Origin: an uncultured Clostridia bacterium
GTDB lineage: Bacteria > Bacillota > Clostridia > Oscillospirales > Acutalibacteraceae
Assembly (NCBI GenBank): GCA_937916195.1
Contig: CALFTO010000039.1
Location: 1-18,393, forward strand
Direction of reading: 5' to 3'
DNA length: 18,393 nt
The notes beneath the pieces are model-generated. The model made no database searches. It was not told where the DNA came from and worked only from the letters and a program-made list of their open reading frames with translations. A program made the translations under genes and the position numbers. This document shows, one piece after another, positions 7,315 to 14,916 of the stretch (positions within the stretch are counted from its first letter, which is position 1; each line of letters starts with the position of its first letter).

Positions 7315-7338
7315 TGCATATTACAAAGAATATATGCA
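7315..7338 (-). terminator. Weak hairpin directly after spoIIIAH, possible operon terminator
   Basis: TGCATAT (7338-7332) and ATATGCA (7321-7315) form a seven-pair stem starting one base after the spoIIIAH stop, followed by ATTTTCTATT. The stem is AT-rich with only two G-C pairs and the T-run is interrupted, so it is at best a weak terminator or an RNA 3'-end stabiliser. Confidence 0.35.
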
Positions 7339-7872
7339 CTATTTTAATTCAATTACAGTTATATTTTCAGCACCCAAAGAAGTTTTTGATATAACAATAT
7401 CTTTAATTTTAATAAGTATCTCATCTTTAACTGCACCTTTGGGTAAAATTACCTCGACAGTTTCGCCATCATAAGTCACTATGCAGGTTGTATTTGTTTG
7501 TGCCGAAATTAATGTTTCCATGTCTGATTCAAGCTTGATTTGCTCGGAAATCTTTACAAGCTTTTCTCTTGCAAGGGCTTTTGTATCTTCGTCGCTTGAT
7601 TTATCGTTAATTATTTCTTCGAGATATTCAGTTGCACTGTCATGTGCCTTAGTTCTGTTAATTTCTGCATCAGTAAAATAATCATCTTCAGTTTTTACCG
7701 CATCAGAGTTTACATATTGAGCATCACCAAGGTTAACTTCGTCAGTTATTTGTGGCTCTGTTACATTATTATCTTGCTTTGTATAATACCAATTTACAAA
7801 AACAGCAAGTCCCAAAGCAACTATAAGAGTTAAGGTTAATAAGTGCTTTCTTAAAATTATTTTACTTTTCAT
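7339..7872 (-). CDS. spoIIIAH: Stage III sporulation protein AH
   Basis: Mother-cell membrane protein of the SpoIIIA-SpoIIQ channel. In Bacillus its extracytoplasmic C-terminal domain binds forespore SpoIIQ across the intermembrane space, anchoring the complex that keeps the engulfed forespore active. The 177-residue protein has a short basic cytoplasmic start, one membrane segment at about 12-30 (LTLTLIVALGLAVFVNWYY), a low-complexity acidic linker, a helical stretch (YLEEIIND to EQIKLES) and a C-terminal ring-building-type fold ending VIVIEL-like (ENITVIELK). GGAGG lies seven bases before the ATG. The start overlaps the spoIIIAG stop by one base (TAATG). Last gene of the operon, shorter than the Bacillus protein but in the range seen in Clostridia. 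Confidence 0.9.
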   Translation of the reverse strand: MKSKIILRKHLLTLTLIVALGLAVFVNWYYTKQDNNVTEPQITDEVNLGDAQYVNSDAVKTEDDYFTDAEINRTKAHDSATEYLEEIINDKSSDEDTKALAREKLVKISEQIKLESDMETLISAQTNTTCIVTYDGETVEVILPKGAVKDEILIKIKDIVISKTSLGAENITVIELK

Positions 7873-8429
7873 TATTTTTCCTCCGTAATATTAAGCTTTG
7901 AAATTGAAATTCGTGATGTACTAATATTTAAAACAGCACTGACTGCAGAATAAATTTGTCTTTGTACAGCGCTGTCATTGCCACCCTCACATACAACGGC
8001 TACTCCCCTTACTTTTGGTTCAATGGTCTTTATTAGCAACCCTGCATCGTTACTATTGTTTTCAATTATTACATAGTCATTTTGAAAGGTTGAATCATCG
8101 TTGCTTTCAGAATTTTTCCGGATATCTTTATCGTTTGTAGCATAGATATATTCAGTTGTCTCTGATAATGTTATCATAACCTTTGCTTCGCCTGCACCTT
8201 CAATTGACTCAACTATCTCTTTAACCTTGTCTTCAAGATATTCACAATAAGCTGTCGATGACATTTCTTCAGTATTTATACTTTTATCTTTTTCATCGTT
8301 AGTAAAGCTACTTAATTCAGAAACAAATATTATTAATATTACTGCAAATCCAATTACAACAAACAATGCAGTTTTTTTATCAACCTTAAGCTTATTTAAT
8401 GCATTTTTCAGCAGTAATTTTAAAATCAT
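7872..8429 (-). CDS. spoIIIAG: Stage III sporulation protein AG
   Basis: Forms the large oligomeric ring in the intermembrane space, related by fold to PrgK/EscJ rings of type III secretion systems. The 185-residue protein has a basic cytoplasmic head, one membrane segment at about 21-41 (TALFVVIGFAVILIIFVSEL), then a ring-building domain: EDKVKEIVESIEGAGEAKVMITL, a divergent polar insertion (TNDKDIRKNSESND) and the conserved segment EPKVRGVAVVCEGGND followed by a C-terminal helix. The ATG overlaps the spoIIIAF stop (ATGA) and has GGAGG just upstream. The GVAVVCEGG segment is the clearest family mark. Confidence 0.93.
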   Translation of the reverse strand: MILKLLLKNALNKLKVDKKTALFVVIGFAVILIIFVSELSSFTNDEKDKSINTEEMSSTAYCEYLEDKVKEIVESIEGAGEAKVMITLSETTEYIYATNDKDIRKNSESNDDSTFQNDYVIIENNSNDAGLLIKTIEPKVRGVAVVCEGGNDSAVQRQIYSAVSAVLNISTSRISISKLNITEEK

Positions 8430-8857
8430 TCAACCTCCACCTCAAATCCAAGCTCATTTTTAATCATAGTTTCAATCTCTTGTGGATTGTCAGAATTTAT
8501 ATGAAGTTTAATTTTATTTACATTCAAGTAACCTTCATCATCAATATATGAATCTATTTCAAGGCTTAAAACCTTTACACCTATATTGTTGCACAAATTA
8601 GTAACAGCTTGTGTAATAACTGTTTCATAGCCTTCTTCATAATATTCTTCATATGAAATATCGCTGTTTTCTGTTCTGATTTTTACACTTTCTTTGAAAA
8701 AGGATTGAATAGGCATTACCGTATAAAAAAGAATGAATATTGAAAAAAATACATTGATGACTTTTTTTAACGAAGAATCTGCTAACAATAATTTAAAAAC
8801 TGCTGAAACAGCGGTTGCACCACATAAAGACATTATCCAAATTTTAAAACTTTCCAT
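8426..8857 (-). CDS. spoIIIAF: Stage III sporulation protein AF
   Basis: Membrane component of the SpoIIIA complex with two N-terminal membrane segments and a small intermembrane ring-building-type domain. In the 143-residue protein the hydrophobic segments lie at about 5-26 and 32-50, the second ending FYTVMPIQ, which is typical of the family. The soluble C-terminal half ends ETMIKNELGFEVEVE. It starts one base after the spoIIIAE stop with only a weak GGGAAA upstream, so translation is probably coupled. Its stop overlaps the spoIIIAG start. Exact biochemical role is not known even in Bacillus. Confidence 0.9.
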   Translation of the reverse strand: MESFKIWIMSLCGATAVSAVFKLLLADSSLKKVINVFFSIFILFYTVMPIQSFFKESVKIRTENSDISYEEYYEEGYETVITQAVTNLCNNIGVKVLSLEIDSYIDDEGYLNVNKIKLHINSDNPQEIETMIKNELGFEVEVE

Positions 8858-8858
8858 A

Positions 8859-9950
8859 TTATTTTCCCATCATTATTATTACACCCGTCGAAATAACGAG
8901 AACAAAGGTTATGAAGAACATTATTATATTAAGAAGTGAAAGAATTGAAGCAAGGCTGTCAATAATATCGGTAATCTGATTAAGATTAAACATTGACGAA
9001 ACAATTGAGCATAAGTTTAATGCAAAATACCATAATAATAATTCAAGCATAACGGGGAGATTGATTAAGATTATTACTATAATCACAAATACTCCAAGTG
9101 TATTCTTCATAATTATAAAGCTTGAAAATACAGATGAAAGTGCGTCACCTACTCCCCCACCAACAATCGGTACAAATGCACCTGAAATAAACCTAATACC
9201 TTTAAGAGCAATGCTATCAGAAGATGTTGCAAGAATACTTTGTGTTGTCAGTAAGCCTGTGTAAACTGTTGAGAACAGTGATAGTATAACAACAATCATT
9301 TTTCTAATTGCCTTTATAATTCTTTCACGATAATTTTCAAATGAAAACGAAGACAAAATATTAAATGACAATAATGCACTTACACAAGGTACTAAAAAAC
9401 TATTTGCAACATTTGAAATCAAAGAAGATAAAAATAGTGAAAATGAATTATATGTAACAGCCAATGCAGGATTTTTAGATGCTATTATTATAGCCGTCAT
9501 TACGGGCAGATAAGAATTCACGAACACCGTTGATGTTTTGATTCCTGCCACCGCATCGGTTATCATTCTGCTTATTGGTACAACAACAATTGAAATTATT
9601 ATTAATGTGCTTACAAAATATACAATTTGCTCTGTTTTGTCGGACTCTCTCAAAAAGGAGTTAGCAATCGCAGTTATGACAAGAACAACTATTATTACAG
9701 TTAGATTTTTAACAATAGTTACTCCACCATTAAACGCAAGGTCAATAAGAAATTCAATAACTCTTGTTGGAGATAAATCAAAAATTTCTTCAAGTGTTAG
9801 TTCGTTTATTCCTAAGTCTTCAAGGTATTCCTTTGTTTGTTCATCTGTAGAATTCCATACTTCTTCTAAATCACTATCAATAGCAAATGCTGAAACTTGA
9901 AAGCTGAACAACAGCAGAATAACAGATATAATTATAAAAATCCTTTTCAT
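8859..9950 (-). CDS. spoIIIAE: Stage III sporulation protein AE
   Basis: Polytopic membrane protein of the mother-cell SpoIIIA complex, proposed to be part of the export core. The 363-residue protein begins with a signal peptide (MKRIFIIISVILLLF, probable cleavage after AFA at about 23), a short acidic extracytoplasmic segment (DLEEVWNSTDEQTKEYLEDL) and then six or more hydrophobic segments. Conserved family stretches include GGVTIVKNLTVI, SNSFL and FVPIVGGGVGDALSS near 248-262. It begins one base after the spoIIIAD stop with no strong SD, implying coupled translation. Slightly shorter than the Bacillus protein, with no sign of truncation. Confidence 0.95.
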   Translation of the reverse strand: MKRIFIIISVILLLFSFQVSAFAIDSDLEEVWNSTDEQTKEYLEDLGINELTLEEIFDLSPTRVIEFLIDLAFNGGVTIVKNLTVIIVVLVITAIANSFLRESDKTEQIVYFVSTLIIISIVVVPISRMITDAVAGIKTSTVFVNSYLPVMTAIIIASKNPALAVTYNSFSLFLSSLISNVANSFLVPCVSALLSFNILSSFSFENYRERIIKAIRKMIVVILSLFSTVYTGLLTTQSILATSSDSIALKGIRFISGAFVPIVGGGVGDALSSVFSSFIIMKNTLGVFVIIVIILINLPVMLELLLWYFALNLCSIVSSMFNLNQITDIIDSLASILSLLNIIMFFITFVLVISTGVIIMMGK

Positions 9951-9951
9951 A

Positions 9952-10341
9952 TTACTTAACTAATTGTAAACAGAATATAATTAAACCGTTTAAAAGTGGC
10001 AACGACATATATAAAATCATAAATTTTGATGAAATTGATACAACGTTTGAAAGTGAGCTTTCGCCACTGTCTTTCAGACTGTCGCAAACAAAATCAGTTA
10101 CGATTGAAATACCAACAACTTTCAAAAGCAGACTTATGTGTGCAGAACTTATATTAAATGCAGAAAATGCAGAAAGAATATTTGTAATAAAATTTGCTAT
10201 ATCCTCAACAATAAACAGAAAAATTATCACAACAACACATATTCTGATAAGAAAAACATACTCAGGTCTCTGCGGTTTTAAAACAGTTGAAAGACACACA
10301 TAAACAAAAGCAACTGCCGCAATTTTAAACAGTATACTCAT
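9952..10341 (-). CDS. spoIIIAD: Stage III sporulation protein AD
   Basis: Small polytopic membrane protein of the SpoIIIA complex. The 129-residue protein has an N-terminal hydrophobic segment, LKPQRPEYVFLIRI (a recognisable family stretch), a long membrane segment near 33-47, and KVVGISIVTDFVCDSLKDSGESSLSNVV, the best-conserved part of the family. It ends in a last hydrophobic segment. Its ATG overlaps the spoIIIAC stop by four bases (ATGA). It resembles SpoIIIAC in fold and the two are likely partners. The identity is firm from both sequence and context. Confidence 0.94.
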   Translation of the reverse strand: MSILFKIAAVAFVYVCLSTVLKPQRPEYVFLIRICVVVIIFLFIVEDIANFITNILSAFSAFNISSAHISLLLKVVGISIVTDFVCDSLKDSGESSLSNVVSISSKFMILYMSLPLLNGLIIFCLQLVK

Positions 10342-10532
10342 AAATCAAATATTGATTTTATCTCGTCAAAAACTGACATCAATTGCGGAACCATCATTGC
10401 AATAATTACAATAATTCCTGTCAAAACTGTCAATGTAGCAAATTCTTCTCTGCCCGCTTTTGACAGCATTTGCTGAAGAACAGCAACGATTAAGCCAATA
10501 CCTGCAATTTTAAAAAGAAATGTAATATCCAT
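10338..10532 (-). CDS. spoIIIAC: Stage III sporulation protein AC
   Basis: Very small membrane protein of the SpoIIIA complex with two hydrophobic segments. From ATG 10532 it has 64 residues, beginning MDITFLFKIAGIGLIVAVL and containing QMLSKAGREEFATLTVLTGII, the hallmark of the family. The frame is open 24 codons upstream, but that stretch is the end of spoIIIAB in another frame. The family length of about 65 residues supports the internal ATG. A modest GTGGTGA lies just upstream, eight bases after the spoIIIAB stop. Its stop overlaps the spoIIIAD start. Confidence 0.94.
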   Translation of the reverse strand: MDITFLFKIAGIGLIVAVLQQMLSKAGREEFATLTVLTGIIVIIAMMVPQLMSVFDEIKSIFDL

Positions 10533-10540
10533 TTTCACCA

Positions 10541-11050
10541 CTAAATTAATACAATAATTACTAAAACTCCCGCACCAAGAATAAATGTACCTGTCGATTT
10601 GCATTTTATAGTTTCTTCGCTTTCAAGCTTTTGCAATTTTTGCTTAAAAAACTCTTTATATAATCTGCAATTTGAAATTTGACCGGATAAATCCGTTTTA
10701 CCCATTACAGAAAAATACCCTTTAAGTAATTCTAAATCTTCTTCATCAAAACACTTTGCATTTTCTTGGTTTGACAAAGAAGCTTTAAGTGCTTTGTCAT
10801 AATCATTTTCCATTGAAAATTCTTTAATAAGAAAATCTATAAATTTTAGCTTTTTGAAATTATCGTTCATATTCAGAAACTCAAAAATTTCATCAATTGA
10901 CAAATTTCTATGTGCTAACAGCATTTCAATATTTTCAAGCATCATTACACATTGGCGAACAGCAATGGTATGATTTTTTATCCGACTTATTGACCACATG
11001 GCTGATGTTAAGCACACCATCGCCAAGCTGAACAATATCATTATTTTCAT
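10541..11050 (-). CDS. spoIIIAB: Stage III sporulation protein AB
   Basis: Membrane-anchored component of the SpoIIIA complex with a GspF/T2SS-like helical cytoplasmic domain, thought to work with the ATPase SpoIIIAA. The 169-residue protein has a hydrophobic start (MKIMILFSLAMVCLT), the family segment RQCVMMLENIEMLLAHR near 32-48, a helical middle and a C-terminal hydrophobic anchor (GTFILGAGVLVIIVLI). Start ATG 11050 has GAGGTG four bases upstream. The first 38 codons overlap the end of the spoIIIAA frame, far more than elsewhere in this operon. The N-terminal segment is family-typical, so the start is not in doubt; it is the spoIIIAA end that is odd. Confidence 0.93.
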   Translation of the reverse strand: MKIMILFSLAMVCLTSAMWSISRIKNHTIAVRQCVMMLENIEMLLAHRNLSIDEIFEFLNMNDNFKKLKFIDFLIKEFSMENDYDKALKASLSNQENAKCFDEEDLELLKGYFSVMGKTDLSGQISNCRLYKEFFKQKLQKLESEETIKCKSTGTFILGAGVLVIIVLI

Positions 11051-11996
11051 TTAGCACCTCATAAGAAGTATAAATTGCTTTGATTTTGCAAGGATTTTCA
11101 CTACCATATAGCATGACAATTCTTTCAAAATTGCCTTTTTCAACTAATGAGCGAAAACTTTCTTTATTTTTAAGTTCTTGTAATGTTCTTGCGTGAATAC
11201 TTAAAATAAATACAACTCCGCAATTTATTCCGTCTAAAATGCTTTTTACTTCTTCGTTGTTGCCGATTTCATCACAAATTATGTATTCCGGTGACATTGT
11301 TCTTGCCGCCATTGAAATTCCTTTGCTTTTAGGAAAACCGAGTAAAACATCAGTATTAGGACCTAATGCGTCAATATTAATTTTCGACGGAAATATTTCT
11401 TTTCTCTCATCAACTACACACAGCTTATGATATTTTCCAAGTCTGCCCGAAGAAAGCTGATATGCAATGTCACGAAGCATTGTTGTTTTGCCCGATGAGG
11501 GCGGACCTGCAATAATAATATTTTCAGGATTTTTTGATAAGATTTTTTCTAATATCGGCTCAGAAACTCCACGAACATTACGAGGAATTCTTATATTAAT
11601 CGAATTAATATTATCAATTCCCTTTACTGTTTCTTTATCATAAACTGCTGTTCCGCAAACACCGACACGAGAGCCGTTTGGTAAAGTAATATATCCATTC
11701 AATAAATCTTCATAATGACTGTGCACAGAATATCCGCACATTTTATTTACAGTATCAATTATCTCATTGTGAGTAGGAATTACGCTGTTTGCAGACATTA
11801 TGTAAGAAAGACGTGTATTATCCGTTAAAAAACTACTGCCTGATGCTGTAACTATTACAACAGGTCTACCGGCACGTAGTCTGATTTCTTGAATTTCACT
11901 TATATTCTTTTCACTGAGTTTTCTTAAATATCCTTGAATTCTCGGTGAAATGAACGAAGTTATATAATTGAAATCTTCATATAAGGATTTGTCCAT
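10935..11996 (-). CDS. spoIIIAA: Stage III sporulation protein AA (ATPase) with an unusual C-terminal tail
   Basis: Predicted cytoplasmic ATPase of the secretion-ATPase superfamily (PilT/VirB11-like) that powers or assembles the SpoIIIA complex in the mother cell. The 353-residue protein has a family N-terminus (LSEKNISEIQEIRLRAGRP), HYEDLLNGYITLPNGSRVG near 94-112, Walker A GPPSSGKT at 164-171 and a Walker B segment YIICDEIG at 238-245. The family domain ends near residue 315 after FERIVMLYGSENP. The remaining 38 residues overlap spoIIIAB out of frame. In the plus-one frame a TAA sits immediately before the spoIIIAB ATG, which is where a normal stop would be expected. Start ATG 11996 has AGAGGTGA upstream. 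First gene of the operon, divergent from the yfhO-family gene. Confidence 0.93.
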   Translation of the reverse strand: MDKSLYEDFNYITSFISPRIQGYLRKLSEKNISEIQEIRLRAGRPVVIVTASGSSFLTDNTRLSYIMSANSVIPTHNEIIDTVNKMCGYSVHSHYEDLLNGYITLPNGSRVGVCGTAVYDKETVKGIDNINSINIRIPRNVRGVSEPILEKILSKNPENIIIAGPPSSGKTTMLRDIAYQLSSGRLGKYHKLCVVDERKEIFPSKINIDALGPNTDVLLGFPKSKGISMAARTMSPEYIICDEIGNNEEVKSILDGINCGVVFILSIHARTLQELKNKESFRSLVEKGNFERIVMLYGSENPCKIKAIYTSYEVLNENNDIVQLGDGVLNISHVVNKSDKKSYHCCSPMCNDA

Positions 11997-12051
11997 TTAA
12001 TCACCTCTGTAATTTCTATGATTACTTGTCCCCTTTTAGTACAAAACTTTC

Positions 12052-12080
12052 TTGAAATGAATAATTTGATATGATATACT
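12052..12080 (+). promoter_or_regulatory. Sigma-A type promoter of the YfhO-family gene
   Basis: TTGAAA at 12052-12057 and TATACT at 12075-12080 are spaced by exactly 17 bases, with a TG one base before the -10 box (TGATATACT). Transcription should start near 12087, leaving a 5' leader of about 23 bases. AAAGGTG at 12097-12103 then provides the SD, six bases before ATG 12110. It lies in the 113-base divergent region shared with spoIIIAA, for which I see no convincing sporulation promoter. Confidence 0.75.
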
Positions 12081-12109
12081 TAAAATATCTTTTTTGAAAG
12101 GTGTATATA

Positions 12110-14872
12110 ATGAAAGCGAAATTAAGCAATTGGTTAAATGAAAATAAATATATACTTATTTCAGGCGGGGCATCACTTTTTATAATTCTGCTTGTTTATT
12201 TCTGTTATGAAATCATTCCTTTTGGTGACGGTACAATTTATCGTATGGACTTATACCACCAATACGGACCTTTGTTCTCTGAGTTATATGACAGAATTAC
12301 TACAGGTGAATCTTTAATTTATTCATGGAACACAGGACTTGGAAGTTCTTTCTTAGGAAATTTCTTAAACTATCTTTCAAGCCCAATTGGGTTAATTGTT
12401 TTACTTTTTGGTCATAAAAATACATTTGAGGCAGTTGCAGCTATGATTGCCATCAAAGCTGTGCTCAGTTCAATGTCGATGTCTTATTATCTTAAAAAGA
12501 CACAAAAAACTAATGGATTTTCAATTTCTGCTTTTGGAATTATGTATGCCTTTTGTGGTTATTTCATTGCATATTACTGGAATGTAATGTGGATAGATGC
12601 AATGTATCTTCTGCCCATCATTGCTCTTGGAATTGAAAAAATTATTGAAACTGGCAAATGTAAGACATATATATTCTTACTTGCTCTTGCAATATGGTCA
12701 AATTATTATATTGGCTTTATGCTTTGCATATTTTCCTGCATATATTTTCTCTATTATTTTGCTTGCTCTTCCAAAAAGCTTCGTGAAAGAAAAAATATTA
12801 ATAGTGAAAAAGCAACATTTTTCACAAAGCTTAAAAATTCATTTTTCTTACAAAGCGGTATTAGATTTGCACTCTCTTCACTTTCTGTCGGTATATTACT
12901 GGCGTTTATGCTTATTCCGTTAGCAAATATTCTAAGTGCCTCATCTGCAACAAAAGGTACTGCACCAACAGAGTATGAATCATATTTCACGATTTTTGAT
13001 TTTCTCGCAAATCACTTGGCTGCTCTTGAGCCGACAATCCGTAGCAGTGGCGACGATGTTCTACCCAACATTTACTGCGGAATGTTAACTGTTTTGCTTA
13101 TTCCCCTTTACCTTTTCTCAAAAAAAATCAGCGCAACAGAAAAAATTGCTTCTGTTGTACTGCTTGCAGTAATGTATTTCAGTTTTAATATAAATTTCTT
13201 AAATTTTGCATGGCATGGTTTTCACTTCCCAAATGATTTGCCATACAGACAGTCATTTATGTATTCATTCATTTTGATTGTTTTAGCATTTAAGGCTTTT
13301 AAAAATGTAACAGAATTCTCAAAAAAGCAAATTCTTGGATTAGGCATCGGCACACTTGCTTTTGTCGTATTGGTTCAGGAGCTTGGTTCAAAGAATGTTG
13401 ACGATATGACCGTGTTTATAACTATTGCTTTTACGGTACTTCACGTAATAGTTCTTGGTCTTATCACAAGCAAGAAAGCACAAGCTTATGCTTTATCTGT
13501 TATGGTTATTTGCTCTGTTGCCGCAGAAACCATTACCGCAAACACCGACCACTATGTCGCCAACCAGACAAAAACCTCATTTTCAAGCGATTATGACGAT
13601 TTTAAAGCACTTCAGCAGGAAATCGCTAATAATGACGATGAACTTTTTTACCGAGAAGAATTGTCAGACTTACGTGCAAGAATGGACCCAAGCTGGTATG
13701 ACTATAACGGTGCTTCAATTTTCTCATCAATGGCTTATGAAAAGGTCGCTAATTTACAGAAATACATTGGTCTTTATGGTAATAAAATAAATAGTTTTAC
13801 CTATAACCCACAAACACCGATTTACAATTCAATGTTCTCATTGAAATATATTTATGATAAATCAAATTTAGTAAGCGAAGGCAATTATTATTCTTTAGTT
13901 GATGAAAATGATACTTTTACTGCTTACAAAAACAATTATATGCTAAATATCGCATATCCCGTATCGGCCGATTTAATGGATTGGAATGCGATGGATTGTC
14001 TTAATCCTGTTGTGGCACAACAAGAGCTCTTTCAACTTGCAACAGGCACAGAGGGAATTTTCAACAGAATTATTGACTACGAAATAGATTATATCAATCT
14101 CTTGAATGTTGATTTCGACAGCATTCTTGCGGGCAATCTTGCTCTGAACAGAATCTCTTCTGACGATACTGCTATGGCAACAATCAACATTACCGCCGAC
14201 AAGACTGAAAATATTTATATTTATGTTTACTCGAGAAATCTTGATACAGTAAATATATACTCACCTAAAATTACAACAACAATGAATGTTTCTGACGGAT
14301 ATATTCTTGATTTAGGTCAACACGAAGCGGGTGAAATGATTTCTGTTGAGTTACCTCTTAAAGAGGATAAGTCTTCTGCAAGTGTTGATTTTATTGCTTT
14401 TACTATTGACAATGAAGTTTTTGCCGAGGGTTATGAAAAATTACAAAGCGGTCAGCTTGAATATACAAAATTTGACGAAACCATTATTGAAGGTACTTTT
14501 ACAGCAGATGATAGTGAATTTCTTTTCACTACTATCCCCTATGACAAAAATTGGAATGTTTATCTTGATGGCGAAAAGTTATCTGCAGAGGATGTTTTGA
14601 TTATTTCTGAGGCTTTAATCGGTGTTAAAGTTGATGAAGGTGAACACCAAATTAAGTTTGAATATAAAATTGCTGGTTATGGCATTTTGATAGCAATTTC
14701 GGGTGGCTTTGCATTGTTGCTTATAGTCTTCAGTATTCTTAAAAAGAAAAAATTGCTTTTATTCAAAAGTAGTAAAGCAAATCTTTGGGAGAGAACAGCT
14801 GAAATAACACCGATATTAGAAGAAATATCCAATGATAATCCAGAAGAAGAAATTATATATTTTGATGAATAA
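12110..14872 (+). CDS. YfhO-family polytopic membrane protein (GT-C-like glycosyltransferase family)
   Basis: A 920-residue membrane protein of the YfhO family. Bacillus YfhO is implicated in glycosylating lipoteichoic acid from a lipid-linked sugar, and the family resembles GT-C transferases; the substrate here is unknown. The first membrane segment is at about 16-35. It is followed by the extracytoplasmic loop GDGTIYRMDLYHQYGPLFSEL, whose acidic and YHQY residues are the family's best-conserved and presumed catalytic region. Many further membrane segments follow to about residue 470, then a long extracytoplasmic mostly beta part, a last membrane segment (GILIAISGGFALLLIVFSI) and a short acidic tail (NPEEEIIYFDE). 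Start ATG 12110 has AAAGGTG upstream, and the GTG at 12101 is within that SD. It is a single-gene unit with its own promoter and terminator. Confidence 0.88.
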   Translation: MKAKLSNWLNENKYILISGGASLFIILLVYFCYEIIPFGDGTIYRMDLYHQYGPLFSELYDRITTGESLIYSWNTGLGSSFLGNFLNYLSSPIGLIVLLFGHKNTFEAVAAMIAIKAVLSSMSMSYYLKKTQKTNGFSISAFGIMYAFCGYFIAYYWNVMWIDAMYLLPIIALGIEKIIETGKCKTYIFLLALAIWSNYYIGFMLCIFSCIYFLYYFACSSKKLRERKNINSEKATFFTKLKNSFFLQSGIRFALSSLSVGILLAFMLIPLANILSASSATKGTAPTEYESYFTIFDFLANHLAALEPTIRSSGDDVLPNIYCGMLTVLLIPLYLFSKKISATEKIASVVLLAVMYFSFNINFLNFAWHGFHFPNDLPYRQSFMYSFILIVLAFKAFKNVTEFSKKQILGLGIGTLAFVVLVQELGSKNVDDMTVFITIAFTVLHVIVLGLITSKKAQAYALSVMVICSVAAETITANTDHYVANQTKTSFSSDYDDFKALQQEIANNDDELFYREELSDLRARMDPSWYDYNGASIFSSMAYEKVANLQKYIGLYGNKINSFTYNPQTPIYNSMFSLKYIYDKSNLVSEGNYYSLVDENDTFTAYKNNYMLNIAYPVSADLMDWNAMDCLNPVVAQQELFQLATGTEGIFNRIIDYEIDYINLLNVDFDSILAGNLALNRISSDDTAMATINITADKTENIYIYVYSRNLDTVNIYSPKITTTMNVSDGYILDLGQHEAGEMISVELPLKEDKSSASVDFIAFTIDNEVFAEGYEKLQSGQLEYTKFDETIIEGTFTADDSEFLFTTIPYDKNWNVYLDGEKLSAEDVLIISEALIGVKVDEGEHQIKFEYKIAGYGILIAISGGFALLLIVFSILKKKKLLLFKSSKANLWERTAEITPILEEISNDNPEEEIIYFDE

Positions 14873-14878
14873 AAAGGA

Positions 14879-14916
14879 AAACCGAGGTATTTTAAACCCT
14901 CGGTTTCTTTTTATTT
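14879..14916. terminator. Bidirectional intrinsic terminator between yfhO-family gene and uvrA
   Basis: AAACCGAGG (14879-14887) pairs perfectly with CCTCGGTTT (14898-14906) around a ten-base loop. On the plus strand it is followed by CTTTTTATTT. On the minus strand it is followed by TTTCCTTTTT, so it can serve both convergent genes. The plus-strand T-tract overlaps the uvrA stop codon at 14911-14913. Confidence 0.88.

Noticed and set aside
9538..9900. 120-codon plus-strand open frame opposite spoIIIAE
   Set aside because: Antisense to a clear membrane-protein gene. The hydrophobic complement and lack of stops follow from the codon use of spoIIIAE. No SD, no recognisable domain.
12010..12030. 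CATAGAAAT on the minus strand upstream of spoIIIAA as a sigma-E -10 box
   Set aside because: No fitting -35 element 14-15 bases upstream, and the start site would fall in or next to the SD, leaving no leader. Not supported.
12073..12089. GATAT / ATATC inverted repeat at the yfhO promoter
   Set aside because: Only five-base arms in very AT-rich sequence; expected by chance.
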